A DNA stretch of 64,000 bases from JAFKFH01 sp017307375. GTDB lineage: Bacteria > Pseudomonadota > Alphaproteobacteria > Ferrovibrionales > Ferrovibrionaceae. A program made the translations under genes and the position numbers. How positions within the stretch are numbered: the stretch's first letter is position 1; each line of letters begins with the position of its first letter. The stretch is taken from positions 3,596,001-3,660,000 of the forward strand of contig OZ245874.1 in the NCBI GenBank assembly GCA_965229335.1, given 5' to 3'. Under the pieces are notes generated by a model. That model saw nothing but the letters and a program-made list of their open reading frames with translations, did not search any database and was not told the DNA's origin. Below are positions 41,811 to 50,509 of the stretch, in pieces.

Positions 41811-42199
41811 ATCGGTCCTCCATCCGGGCCACGCCCGAGATCGGCGAGCCGGCGGGCCACGCCGGCGAAGAAATCGGCAAGCAACCGCTCGCCGTTCGTG
41901 TAGCCGTAGGGGCGGCCCTCGTCGTTCTCGTCGCGGTGTTCACGGTCGTGGGCCACGGGGCGGGCGACATAGCGACCGCCGCGGTGGTCGACGCCATGGG
42001 CATTGTCCATGCCGAAGATCCGCTCGTTTTCCGGATCGTGCAGGCTGAACGAATAGGCGATGCCATGCGGCCTGGCCTTCGTCGGCTCGACCCGTTTGGC
42101 CTCGAACTTCAGCCAATATCCATCCATCAGCATGACCCGGTCGCCGTCGAGGCTGAGCAGGTAGTCCAGCGTTGCGGCGTCGACGCTGTCGTCGCTCAT
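41807..42199 (-). CDS. DUF6516-family protein, probable toxin of a TA-like pair
   Basis: 130 residues. The pattern WLKFEAKRVEPTKARPHGIA, then YSFSLHDPENERIFGMDNAH and PYGYTNGERLLADFF fits DUF6516, often listed as a toxin-like partner of an HTH protein. The conserved His and Asp residues (H in PHGI, D in FGMDNAH) could form an active site, but no enzyme activity is known to me. The gene comes first in the pair, with an AT-rich promoter region at 42200-42250. Confidence 0.7.
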   Translation of the reverse strand: MSDDSVDAATLDYLLSLDGDRVMLMDGYWLKFEAKRVEPTKARPHGIAYSFSLHDPENERIFGMDNAHGVDHRGGRYVARPVAHDREHRDENDEGRPYGYTNGERLLADFFAGVARRLADLGRGPDGGPI

Positions 42200-42767
42200 G
42201 CCCTTAAATATAACTGGGTATGTTATGCTTTCAATCTTCGTGTGGCCATACCTGTCAATATGTGAGAGCTACGCTAGGCAAATTCCGGAGCAACACCGGC
42301 ATTTGGCGTCGGTTCTTCGCCACGGCGCCACTCCCCGTATTGGCTTATGGACGTGTGCTCAACCCCAGATCAGCGCATGGGTGCCGTCGGTGCCGTCGGT
42401 GCCGTCGGTGCCGCCGCTGCCGCCGCTGCCGATGGGGTGCTGCTGATCAGCAGCAGCATCTTCCTGGGTCGCGATGGAGTAGAGCGCCAGGGCAGGCGGC
42501 TGCCTGCTCATCGCTTCATTCGATCGGAATGCCGTGCTTGCGGTCTTTGGTCTGCAGGCTCTGGAGAAGCTCTCTATTGCCCAGGCGATCGCGGACATGC
42601 CAGGCAGGGTACGAGTTGCCCGGCACACCAGATCCCGTTGCGTTTGGTGAGGTCCTGAACTTCGCGACCCATCCGCCACTCCTGTGGCACCCGATGTATC
42701 GCTTCGGTCGGATGCTAACGCTCTGATATTGCAAAGTCTTTGACTTTGCTAGCGCGAGGGTGGTCGG
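42200..42767. other. Non-coding gap with a 9-base tandem repeat
   Basis: 568 bases without a convincing gene. The first 50 bases are AT-rich and presumably hold the promoter of the leftward TA-like pair. At 42381-42430 there is a tandem run of the 9-mer GTGCCGTCG (three exact, then three decayed copies). Frames crossing it give Gly/Thr/Asp or Ala/Gly repeats with no start signals. Confidence 0.45.
42381..42430. repeat. 9-bp tandem repeat
   Basis: Three perfect GTGCCGTCG units (42381-42407), followed by GTGCCGCCG, CTGCCGCCG and a partial unit. The array is short and degenerate at one end and is not a CRISPR. Confidence 0.75.
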
Positions 42768-42843
42768 TGGCGTCCCCAACGGGAATCGAACCCGTGTCTT
42801 TACCGTGAAAGGGTAACGTCCTAGGCCTCTAGACGATGGGGAC
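42768..42843 (-). tRNA. tRNA-Glu (TTC)
   Basis: 76 bases with encoded CCA on the reverse strand. Acceptor GTCCCCA pairs with TGGGGAC, the anticodon loop CTTTCAC gives TTC, and the T arm is ACGGGTTCGATTCCCGT. Confidence 0.96.
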
Positions 42844-43359
42844 AGCGGCCGAACGGCGCGGTTTGTACGGGCAGCCGGGCGGGAAAGCAAGCGAAACTCG
42901 CAAGCCCCCGAAAATCGCCGGTTTTCTGCCGCGATCCCGCTGCTCTCGCAACGTCCGACCCCTGCAATCTTCGGCCAAGCCGCGGGAATTTGCCGGCCGG
43001 ATGATTCGGCCGCCGGCACCCGCCGGCGGGCGGTGATTCGCCGGGACCGCCGCCCGGCGCGGCCGCTCCTCCTCCGGACGATCTAGGCCTGCGGTGGCAT
43101 GGTAGTGTCGGTGCGGGCCACGGCCATGCCGGCGTTGACGTTCCTTACGGTGAATGTCACCGTCCGGGCCGACAAGTCCACGGCGGACAACGGGAACGGG
43201 AAGAGACCTTCGGCGGTTACGCTGCGGCTGCAGCCGCCCGGTCTCTGCCGTGCGGCGCAGCCATGTGCGGTGGCTCCGATCCCGATCTGATGCAGCGGAA
43301 ACGGCGGTGACATTGCGGCGCCCGGCCAGTCGGCGGGCGAACGAGGAGGGATCCGCCTG
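42844..43359. other. Gene-free region upstream of the bacteriophytochrome operon
   Basis: 516 bases. Several short frames exist on both strands (for example 43083-43424 leftward) but none has a ribosome binding site or motif. The bacteriophytochrome promoter and any regulator sites must lie here; I cannot name one. A GAGGAGGG ribosome binding site ends the region. Confidence 0.4.
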
Positions 43360-45615
43360 ATGGAAAGCGAGCAGGTGGCAGTTTCAGCAAGCCCGCGTGC
43401 GGTCGATGTCGCCGACTGCGCCAAGGAACCGATTCACATACCCGGCAGCATTCAGCCGCACGGCCTGTTGCTGGCCGTTGCCGTCGACGATTTCCGCATT
43501 CTGCAAGGCAGCGCCAATGCCGGCATAGTCCTGAAGGCGGCGATCGGCGCGGCGATCGGTCGGTCCCTGCGCGACACACTCGTCGACGAAGCCCTGCCGC
43601 TGCTGGCCCAGCTTGTGCCCGAGCGGGTACCCGACAAGGGGACAGCCTTGCTGGGCCAGGTCGCGGTCGGCGGCCACTGCCGTCACGTGATCGTTCATCG
43701 GGCCGACGGCGCCCTGATCCTCGAATTCGAGGAGAGCGACCCGGCGGCCGGCGGCTCGCTCGACGCGCTCTATCCCCGGATCCGCACCTTCGTCGACGTG
43801 CTGGGCTCGACCCCGTCGATCGAGGAGACGACGGCGATCGCCGCGGCCGAAGTGCGGCACCTGACCGGCTTTGACCGCGTGCTGATCTATCGCTTCGACG
43901 AGGACTGGCATGGCACGGTCGTCGCCGAGGATCGCAACGACCGGCTGCCGTCCTATCTCGACCTGCGCTTTCCCGCCTCCGACATTCCGGCCCAGGCGCG
44001 CGAGCTGTACCGGCTGAACCGGCTGCGGCTGATTCCCGATGCCGATTATGTGCCGGTGCCGATCCTGCCGGTGGCCAACCCCGCGACCGGCCGGCCGCTC
44101 GACCTCAGCTTCTCGGTGCTGCGCAGCGTCTCGCCGCTGCATCTCGAATACATGCGCAACATGGGGACCCCCGCGTCGATGTCGATTTCGATCGTCGTCG
44201 ACGGGCGGCTCTGGGGGTTGATTTCCTGTCATCATGCGGCACCCCGGCGTGTGCCGGTCCATGTGCGCACCGCCTGCGACTTCCTCGGCCAGGTCCTGGC
44301 CATGCAGATCTCGGCCAAGTCGAGGTCGGTCGACACGGCGCTGCGGGTCGAGCGCCAGGCGATCCAGACCCGGCTGCTGGCGTTCATGGCGGCGGAAGAC
44401 CAGTTCATCCACGGCCTGATCAAGCACCCGGCCGAGCTGATGGCGCTGGCCGGTGCCGAGGGGGCGGCGGTCGTGTTCAACGGCGCCTGCGCGCTGCTCG
44501 GCCGCACGCCCGGCGAGGCCAGGGTCCGCGCGATCGTCGATTGGCTGGGCAGGGGCCAGCACGACATCTTCCATACCGAGACGCTCGCCGCCGCGATGCC
44601 GGGCGCCGAAGCCTTCGCCGAGACGGCCAGCGGCCTGCTGGCCATCGCGATCTCGCAGCTGCATCCGAGCTACGTGCTGTGGTTCCGGCCCGAAGTGGTC
44701 CGGACGGTGAGCTGGGGCGGCGACCCCCACAAGCCCGTGGCGGCCGGGGCCGATGCCCTCCGCCTGCATCCGCGCAAGTCGTTCGAGCAGTGGAAGGAGA
44801 CCGTGCGGCTGCGGTCGCTGCCCTGGTCGGGCGCCGAGATCGATACCGCCGCCAGCCTGCGCAACGCCATCGTCGGCATCGTCATGCGCAAGGCCGAGGA
44901 ACTGGCCCAACTGACCGACGAGCTGACGCGCAGCAACAAGGAGCTGGAAGCCTTTTCCTATTCGGTCAGCCACGACCTGCGCGCGCCGTTCCGCCACATC
45001 GTCGGCTATGCCGAGCTGTTGAAGAGCGACGACGGCGTCGAGCTGAACGAGCGGGGACGGCGCTATCTCGACACCATCATCGAGTCCGCGTTCTCGGCGG
45101 GAAAGCTCGTGGACGACCTCCTGGGCTTCTCGCAGATGGGCCGGGCGACCCTGGTGCCGATCAGGGTCGACATGAACCGGCTGGTCGACGAAGTGCGCCG
45201 GCTGATCAGGCCCGACCTGGCCGACCGGCGGGTCGAGTGGCGCATCGCCGAGCTTGAGCCATGCTGGGGCGATCCCGGCATGCTGCGGCTGGTGATCCAG
45301 AACCTGCTGTCGAACGCGGTCAAGTACACCCGCCCGCGCGCCCTGGCCCGGATCGAGATCGGCAGCGAGCGTGGTGCCAAGGAAACCGTCTACTGGGTGC
45401 GCGACAACGGCACCGGGTTCGACATGGCCTATGTCGACAAGCTGTTCGGCGTGTTCCAGCGGCTGCACCGCATGGAAGATTTCGAAGGCACCGGCATCGG
45501 GCTGGCCAATGTCCGCCGCATCGTCGAACGCCATGGTGGACGGGCCTGGGCCGAGGGCGAGGTCGACAAGGGCGCGACCTTCCGCTTTGCGCTACCGAAC
45601 CAGGCGAGGGAGTGA
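43360..45615 (+). CDS. Bacteriophytochrome histidine kinase (PAS-GAF-PHY-HK)
   Basis: 751 residues. The N-terminal PAS begins DVADCAKEPIHIPGSIQPHG with C20, the biliverdin-binding cysteine. The GAF domain has RFPASDIPAQAR and the conserved tyrosine/histidine pocket (MRNMGTPASMSISIVV, LWGLISCHHA). The PHY domain has SWGGDPHKP and LHPRKSFEQWKE. The kinase region has the H-box SYSVSHDLRAPFRHIVGY and HATPase_c (NLLSNAVKY, GTGIGLANVRRIVERHGG). It senses red/far-red light through biliverdin, which the linked heme oxygenase can make. It begins after GAGGAGGG, and its stop is adjacent to the response regulator. Confidence 0.96.
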   Translation: MESEQVAVSASPRAVDVADCAKEPIHIPGSIQPHGLLLAVAVDDFRILQGSANAGIVLKAAIGAAIGRSLRDTLVDEALPLLAQLVPERVPDKGTALLGQVAVGGHCRHVIVHRADGALILEFEESDPAAGGSLDALYPRIRTFVDVLGSTPSIEETTAIAAAEVRHLTGFDRVLIYRFDEDWHGTVVAEDRNDRLPSYLDLRFPASDIPAQARELYRLNRLRLIPDADYVPVPILPVANPATGRPLDLSFSVLRSVSPLHLEYMRNMGTPASMSISIVVDGRLWGLISCHHAAPRRVPVHVRTACDFLGQVLAMQISAKSRSVDTALRVERQAIQTRLLAFMAAEDQFIHGLIKHPAELMALAGAEGAAVVFNGACALLGRTPGEARVRAIVDWLGRGQHDIFHTETLAAAMPGAEAFAETASGLLAIAISQLHPSYVLWFRPEVVRTVSWGGDPHKPVAAGADALRLHPRKSFEQWKETVRLRSLPWSGAEIDTAASLRNAIVGIVMRKAEELAQLTDELTRSNKELEAFSYSVSHDLRAPFRHIVGYAELLKSDDGVELNERGRRYLDTIIESAFSAGKLVDDLLGFSQMGRATLVPIRVDMNRLVDEVRRLIRPDLADRRVEWRIAELEPCWGDPGMLRLVIQNLLSNAVKYTRPRALARIEIGSERGAKETVYWVRDNGTGFDMAYVDKLFGVFQRLHRMEDFEGTGIGLANVRRIVERHGGRAWAEGEVDKGATFRFALPNQARE

Positions 45616-45616
45616 C

Positions 45617-46087
45617 ATGGCCGCGCTGAAGCAGATCCTGCTGGTCGAGGACAACCCGAAGGACCTGGAGCTGACCCTGGCGGCGCTCGAACGCAGCCAG
45701 CTGGCCAACGAGGTGATCACCGCCCGCGACGGCGCCGAGGCGCTGGACTGGCTGATGTGCCGGGGGCCGCATGCCAGGCGTACCTCGGGCGATCCGGCGG
45801 TGGTGCTGCTCGATCTCAAGCTGCCGAAGATCGACGGCCTGCAGGTGCTGGAGCGCATCAAGACCAGCGAGGAATTCCGCCACGTGCCGGTCGTCATGCT
45901 CACGGCCTCGCGCGAGGAAAGCGACCTCGTCCGCTCCTACAAGCTCGGGGTCAACGCCTTCGTGGTCAAGCCGGTCGGGTTCCAGGATTTCTTCAAGGCG
46001 ATCCAGGAGGTCGGCATGTTCTGGGCCATCCTGAACGAGCCGCATCCGCCGCGTCGCCAGCAGCCGATGAAGGTGACCGAAGCTTGA
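45617..46087 (+). CDS. Single-domain response regulator (Rcp1-like), partner of the bacteriophytochrome
   Basis: 156 residues, a stand-alone receiver: LLVEDNPKD (acidic pocket), VVLLDLKLPKIDG with the phosphorylated aspartate, MLTAS and FVVKPVGF with the conserved lysine. The Rcp1-like loop (LDWLMCRGPHARRTSGDP) is typical of phytochrome partners. The start ATG begins two bases after the kinase stop. It has no DNA-binding domain, so it passes phosphate on, perhaps to the following hybrid kinase or a phosphorelay protein. Confidence 0.92.
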   Translation: MAALKQILLVEDNPKDLELTLAALERSQLANEVITARDGAEALDWLMCRGPHARRTSGDPAVVLLDLKLPKIDGLQVLERIKTSEEFRHVPVVMLTASREESDLVRSYKLGVNAFVVKPVGFQDFFKAIQEVGMFWAILNEPHPPRRQQPMKVTEA

Positions 46088-48450
46088 GCGGCGCTCCGAT
46101 CGAGATTCTGCTGCTGGAGGATTCGACGCTCGATGCCGAACTGATGGGCGAGCATCTGCGGCGCGCCGCGATCGCCCATGTCTTCGACCGGGTGTGGACC
46201 GAGGCCGATTTCGTGGCGGCCCTCGACCGTCGCCGCCACGACCTGATCCTGGCCGACTACACGCTGCCGAGCTTCGATGGCCTGTCGGCCCTGAAGATCG
46301 CCCGGGCCAGGGCCCCGCAGATTCCGTTCATTCTCGCCTCCGCCACCCTCAGCGAGGAAGCCGCGATCGAGGCGATGCGCCAGGGTGCCAGCGACTTCGT
46401 CGTCAAGGAACGGCTGCGCCGCCTGCCCGGCGCGGTGCGCCGCGCCCTGAACGAGGCGGCCGAGCGTGCCGGGCGCGAGCGCGCCGAACGCCGCCTGGAG
46501 GATATCAACGCCCATCTCGAGACGATCATCGACGAGCGTACCGGCGAGCGCGACCGGATCTGGCGGCTGAGCCAGGACCTGTTCGCGGTCTTCGACCTGC
46601 AGGATCGCATCCTCAGCGCCAACCCGGCGTGGAAGGCGGTGCTGGGATGGAGCCCGGCCGCCGTCGAGGGCCGGGCAAACGCCGATTTCAAGTACCCGGC
46701 CGATCGCCACATCCCGATCAGGCCGGCCGGCCAGGAAGGCGACGCGATCGTCGACACCGTCGTGCGCTACAGCCATCGCGACGGCGGCCATCGCTGGATC
46801 GCCTGGCGTGCGGCCGCGCCGCAGAACGGCCGCATCTTCGCGGTCGGCCGCGACGTGACCGAGGCCAAGGTGCAGACCGAGGCGATCGCCCGCGCCCAGG
46901 ACCAGTTGCGGCAGGCCCAGAAGATGGAGGCGATCGGCCAGCTGACCGGCGGGGTCGCCCATGATTTCAACAACCTGCTGACCGTGATCATCGGCAATCT
47001 CGAAATGCTGCAGCGGCGCGAGGTCGACGCGCTGTCCGAGCGTGGGCGGGGGGCGGTCGACAACGCGATGAACGGGGCGCGGCGCGCGGCACGGCTGACC
47101 TCGAGCCTGCTGGCCTTCGCCCGGCGCCAGCCGCTGGCCCCGCGGCCGATCGACGCCAACGCCCAGATCGCGGGCATGTCCGACCTGCTGGACCGGTCGC
47201 TGACCGAACGGGTCCGCGTCGAGACCGTGCTGCAGCCGGGCCTGTGGACCGCGCATGCCGATGCCAACCAGCTCGAATCCGCCATCCTCAATCTGGCCCT
47301 GAACGCGCGCGACGCGATGCCCGGCGGCGGCACCCTGACGATCGAGACCGCCAATGTCGTGCTGGACGCTGCCTATTGCCGCGACAACGACGATGTCGAG
47401 CCGGGCGCCTATGTCGGCATCTTCGTCGGCGACACCGGCGACGGCATGGACAGCGAGGTGCAGGCCCGCGCCTTCGACCCGTTCTTCACCACCAAGGATA
47501 TCGGCCAGGGCACCGGACTTGGACTGTCGCAGGTCTACGGCTTCGCCAAGCAGTCGGGCGGTCATGTCCGCATCTTCTCGGCGCCGGGCGCGGGCACGAC
47601 CATCCGCCTCTACCTGCCGCGGCGCGATATGCCGGCGGGCGTCGTCGAGCGGGCAGATGTCGCCCCGTCGGCGCCGCCGGGCGGTCGCGAGACCATTCTG
47701 GTCGTCGAGGACGAGGATCGGGTCCGCGCGCATTCCACCGCGATCCTGGAAGAACTCGGCTATCGGGTGCTGGCGGCGGCCGACGGGCCGGCCGGGCTCG
47801 ACATGCTGCGGCGGCACCCCGGGGTCGCGCTGCTGCTGAGCGATCTCGGCCTGCCCAAGGGGATGGACGGGGAACAGCTGGCCGTCCTGGCGCGGCGGCT
47901 GCTGCCGGGGCTGAAGGTGCTGTTCGTCTCGGGCTATGCCCGCAGCGTCGTCGATCACGATGGCCAGATGCCGGCCGGCACCGAGCTGATCACCAAGCCC
48001 TTCACCTTCGACGGGCTGGCCCGGCGCGTGCGCGGCCTGCTCGATCGTCCGGTCGGGGCGGGGCCGGCCGCGCCACGGATCCTGCTGGTCGAGGATGAGG
48101 AACTGGTGCGCATGGTCGCAGCCGAATTGCTGCAGGAAGTCGGTTTCGAGGTCGATGAGGCGGGCACTGCCGCCGAGGCGCTGGCCAAGGCCCGCGAGCG
48201 CGCGGGCACGCTGGCCGCTGCCATCGTCGACATCGGCCTGCCGGACATGCCCGGCGATCGCGTTGCCGCCGATCTGTGGCGGCTGCATCCCGGATTGCCC
48301 ATCGTGGTGGCCAGCGGCCAGGACACCGACGTGGTGCGGCGCCGGTTCGGCAGCGAAGATCGTGTCGACTTCGTCGGCAAGCCCTACCAGTCCGACGACG
48401 TCATCCGGTCGCTGGCACGCCTCGGCATCCGCCCCGATCGCGTCGAATAG
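46084..48450 (+). CDS. Hybrid histidine kinase: REC-PAS-HisKA-HATPase-REC-REC
   Basis: 788 residues from a TTG start at 46084 that overlaps the upstream stop (TTGA). A later ATG (46144) would remove part of the first receiver, so TTG is preferred. Domains: receiver (LLLEDSTLD, LILADYTLPSFDG, FVVKERL), PAS (LFAVFDLQDRILSANPAW), HisKA with GGVAHDFNNLL (the H/NN type), HATPase_c (NLALNARDAMPGGG, GTGLGLSQVYGFAKQSGG), and two more receivers (ILVVEDEDRVR, ILLVEDEELVRM). The C-terminal receiver has AIVDIGLPDMPG. A light-signal relay hub is inferred from the operon. Confidence 0.9.
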   Translation: MSGAPIEILLLEDSTLDAELMGEHLRRAAIAHVFDRVWTEADFVAALDRRRHDLILADYTLPSFDGLSALKIARARAPQIPFILASATLSEEAAIEAMRQGASDFVVKERLRRLPGAVRRALNEAAERAGRERAERRLEDINAHLETIIDERTGERDRIWRLSQDLFAVFDLQDRILSANPAWKAVLGWSPAAVEGRANADFKYPADRHIPIRPAGQEGDAIVDTVVRYSHRDGGHRWIAWRAAAPQNGRIFAVGRDVTEAKVQTEAIARAQDQLRQAQKMEAIGQLTGGVAHDFNNLLTVIIGNLEMLQRREVDALSERGRGAVDNAMNGARRAARLTSSLLAFARRQPLAPRPIDANAQIAGMSDLLDRSLTERVRVETVLQPGLWTAHADANQLESAILNLALNARDAMPGGGTLTIETANVVLDAAYCRDNDDVEPGAYVGIFVGDTGDGMDSEVQARAFDPFFTTKDIGQGTGLGLSQVYGFAKQSGGHVRIFSAPGAGTTIRLYLPRRDMPAGVVERADVAPSAPPGGRETILVVEDEDRVRAHSTAILEELGYRVLAAADGPAGLDMLRRHPGVALLLSDLGLPKGMDGEQLAVLARRLLPGLKVLFVSGYARSVVDHDGQMPAGTELITKPFTFDGLARRVRGLLDRPVGAGPAAPRILLVEDEELVRMVAAELLQEVGFEVDEAGTAAEALAKARERAGTLAAAIVDIGLPDMPGDRVAADLWRLHPGLPIVVASGQDTDVVRRRFGSEDRVDFVGKPYQSDDVIRSLARLGIRPDRVE

Positions 48451-48467
48451 GCCGGGTTGCGCCGTCG

Positions 48468-49025
48468 ATGTCGACCCGTGCCGCCTTGCTCAAGTCGCGA
48501 ACCGCCGTTGCCCATGCGGCGGTGGAAACCCGGCTGACGGCCCTGCGCCCGTTCGCGACGCGGGCGCGCTATGGCCGTTTCCTTCGTGCCCAGCTGCAGT
48601 TTCACTGCCATGTCGAACCGCTCTATCGCCAGGATCTGCTACCGGGCGGCGGCCATGCCTCGCGCCTGGCCCTGATCGAGGCCGACCTGCGCGATCTCGG
48701 GCTGGAGCCGGTCGGAGACGACGCCGGTGCCGACATGTCGGCTCCGGCTGCCGCCGGCTGGCTCTACGTCGCCGAGGGTTCGAAGCTCGGCGCCGCCATC
48801 CTGTTCAGGGCGGTGGCAGGGCTTGGCCTCGATGCCGGGTTCGGCGCCCGGCATCTGGCGGGGCAGGGCGAGGCGAGGGCGCGGGACTGGCGCCGCTTCA
48901 CCGAAGCGCTGAACACGCTTACCCTCACGCCGGTGCAAGACGAGGCGATGGTGGCGGCGGCAAACGCGGCCTTCGGCTTCTTTGCCGCAGGGATGGAACG
49001 CGCGTTCGCGGGGGCGGAAGCATGA
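48468..49025 (+). CDS. Biliverdin-producing heme oxygenase (BphO-like)
   Basis: 185 residues. The N-terminus (LKSRTAVAHAAVETRLTAL) has the proximal heme histidine in AHAAVE, and AAGWLYVAEGSKLGAAILFR is the distal helix of bacterial heme oxygenases. It opens heme to biliverdin, the chromophore of the bacteriophytochrome encoded just upstream, which explains the linkage. Overlaps the MFS gene by four bases. Confidence 0.88.
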   Translation: MSTRAALLKSRTAVAHAAVETRLTALRPFATRARYGRFLRAQLQFHCHVEPLYRQDLLPGGGHASRLALIEADLRDLGLEPVGDDAGADMSAPAAAGWLYVAEGSKLGAAILFRAVAGLGLDAGFGARHLAGQGEARARDWRRFTEALNTLTLTPVQDEAMVAAANAAFGFFAAGMERAFAGAEA

Positions 49026-50290
49026 GGCTGCCGATCTATTATGGCTGGATCATCGTGGCCGTCGCCTTCGTCACGATGGCGATCGGCGTCACCGCGCGCA
49101 CGGCCTTTTCGCTGTTCCTGCCGCCGATCGTCGACGAGTTCGGCTGGGACCGCGGCCTCACCGCAGGTGCCTTTTCTTTCGGCTTTTTCGTCAATGCGCT
49201 GGCCAGCCCGCTGATCGGCCGGCTGATGGATCGGCGGGGGCCGCGTTTCGTGATCGAATGCGGCGTGGCGATGCTGGCCGCCGGCCTGCTGCTCGCCGCC
49301 TTCGTCGATCGGCCCTGGCAACTCTACGTGACGCTCGGCCTGCTGCTCTGCCTGGGGGCGGGCTGCCTGACCTACACCACGCAGTCGCAATACCTGCCGC
49401 ACTGGTTCGCCCGGCGGCGGGCACTGGCGATCAGCATCGCATTCTCCGGTGCCGGCGTCGGCGCGATCGTGCTGATGCCCTGGCTGCAGGCGATCGTCGC
49501 GGGCGAGGGCTGGCGGGCCGCCTGCACCGCGCTCGGCGTCATGGTGCTGGTGGTGCTGGGCCCGATCAACCTGGCCCTGCGCCGTCGGCCGGAGGATATC
49601 GGACTGGTGCCCGACGGTGTCCCCGCGGCAGGCGCGCCCCCGCGGCGGCGCGCGCGGATCGTCGACGCGCATTGGGCCGCCACCGACTGGACCATCGGGC
49701 GGGCGACGCGCAGCGCCCGTTTCTGGCTGCTGGGGCTCGGCTTCTTCAGCGCGATGTTCGCCTGGTATGCGGTGCAGGTGCACCAGACCAAGTATCTGAT
49801 CGAGAGCGGCTTCGACCCGCTGACCGCGGCCTGGGCGCTGGGCGCGGTCGCGGCCGTCGCGATTCCGGGGCAGATCGCGCTGGGGGCGCTGTCCGACCGG
49901 ATCGGCCGGGAATGGATCTGGACGATCGGCTGCATCGGCTTCGTCGTCTGCTATGCCTGCCTGATCGGGCTGGAAGACCATCCCGACCGGCTGCTGCTCT
50001 ACGTCATGGTCGCCTGCCAGGGGGCGCTCGGCTATGGCCTGACCTCGGTGATGGGGGCGATCGTCGTCGAGATGTTCGAGGGGCCGCAATACGCGACCAT
50101 CTTCGGCGTGCTGACCATCCCGCTGATGGGCGGCGGGGCGGTGGGTCCGTGGGCGACCGGTGTCGTCCACGACCTGACCGGCAGCTACGTGCCGGCCTTC
50201 GTCGCCGCGATCCTGCTGTCGCTCGTGTCGATCGCGGCGATCTGGGCGGCCGGTCCCGGCCGTGTCCGGCTGGTACCGGGGCGGTCGTGA
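49022..50290 (+). CDS. Major facilitator superfamily transporter
   Basis: 422 residues with twelve predicted membrane segments. MFS motif A appears as GRLMDRRGPRFVI in the loop between helices 2 and 3, and a weaker one (GALSDRIGREWIW) between helices 8 and 9. It resembles the oxalate/formate and monocarboxylate group by its N-terminal YYGWIIVAVAFVTMAIG. The start ATG overlaps the heme oxygenase stop, so it is cotranscribed with the light-sensing operon, but the substrate is unknown. Confidence 0.9.
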   Translation: MRLPIYYGWIIVAVAFVTMAIGVTARTAFSLFLPPIVDEFGWDRGLTAGAFSFGFFVNALASPLIGRLMDRRGPRFVIECGVAMLAAGLLLAAFVDRPWQLYVTLGLLLCLGAGCLTYTTQSQYLPHWFARRRALAISIAFSGAGVGAIVLMPWLQAIVAGEGWRAACTALGVMVLVVLGPINLALRRRPEDIGLVPDGVPAAGAPPRRRARIVDAHWAATDWTIGRATRSARFWLLGLGFFSAMFAWYAVQVHQTKYLIESGFDPLTAAWALGAVAAVAIPGQIALGALSDRIGREWIWTIGCIGFVVCYACLIGLEDHPDRLLLYVMVACQGALGYGLTSVMGAIVVEMFEGPQYATIFGVLTIPLMGGGAVGPWATGVVHDLTGSYVPAFVAAILLSLVSIAAIWAAGPGRVRLVPGRS

Positions 50291-50336
50291 CAAGGCCATT
50301 GCATTCCGCCCGGTCCCGATGCTAGCTTCCGCGCCC

Positions 50337-50411
50337 ATGTCGACCATGACCAAAACCACCCGCACTACCAAGACGACCGCTCCGGCGGGCGATCTGTGCG
50401 GCGTCGGTTGA
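50337..50411 (+). CDS. Threonine-rich leader peptide of asd
   Basis: 24 residues: MSTMTKTTRTTKTT followed by APAGDLCGVG. Eight of the first 14 codons are threonine (mostly ACC), a composition expected of an attenuation leader. Two lysines and a second methionine also occur, the other end products that draw on aspartate semialdehyde. It ends 98 bases before asd, and its 3' half overlaps one arm of the alternative hairpins. There is no strong ribosome binding site upstream, a point against. Confidence 0.75.
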   Translation: MSTMTKTTRTTKTTAPAGDLCGVG

Positions 50412-50454
50412 TCACGACATAAGCGCAGAGGCCCCGCCGGAAACGGACGGGGCC
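50382..50454 (+). promoter_or_regulatory. Attenuator with two mutually exclusive hairpins upstream of asd
   Basis: Terminator-like form: GGCCCCG (50430-50436) pairs with CGGGGCC (50448-50454), extended inward by CCG/CGG around a GAAA tetraloop. Competing form: CCGGCGGG (50382-50389, inside the leader) pairs perfectly with CCCGCCGG (50433-50440), which includes part of the first stem. Stalling at the Thr codons would leave the second arm free to form the competing stem. No T-run follows the terminator-like hairpin, so it may act by Rho or on translation. Confidence 0.7.
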
Positions 50455-50509
50455 AGCGGGCCAAAGCACCGCCAACCGTCCTTCCCGGTCCACATGGAAG
50501 GAAGTCCAG

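Noticed and set aside
42381..42430. Short tandem repeats as a CRISPR
   Set aside because: Units are 9 bases with no spacers and no cas genes are present.
43083..43424. A 113-residue leftward frame before the bacteriophytochrome gene
   Set aside because: It overlaps the phytochrome start and its ribosome binding site, and has no motif or upstream signal.
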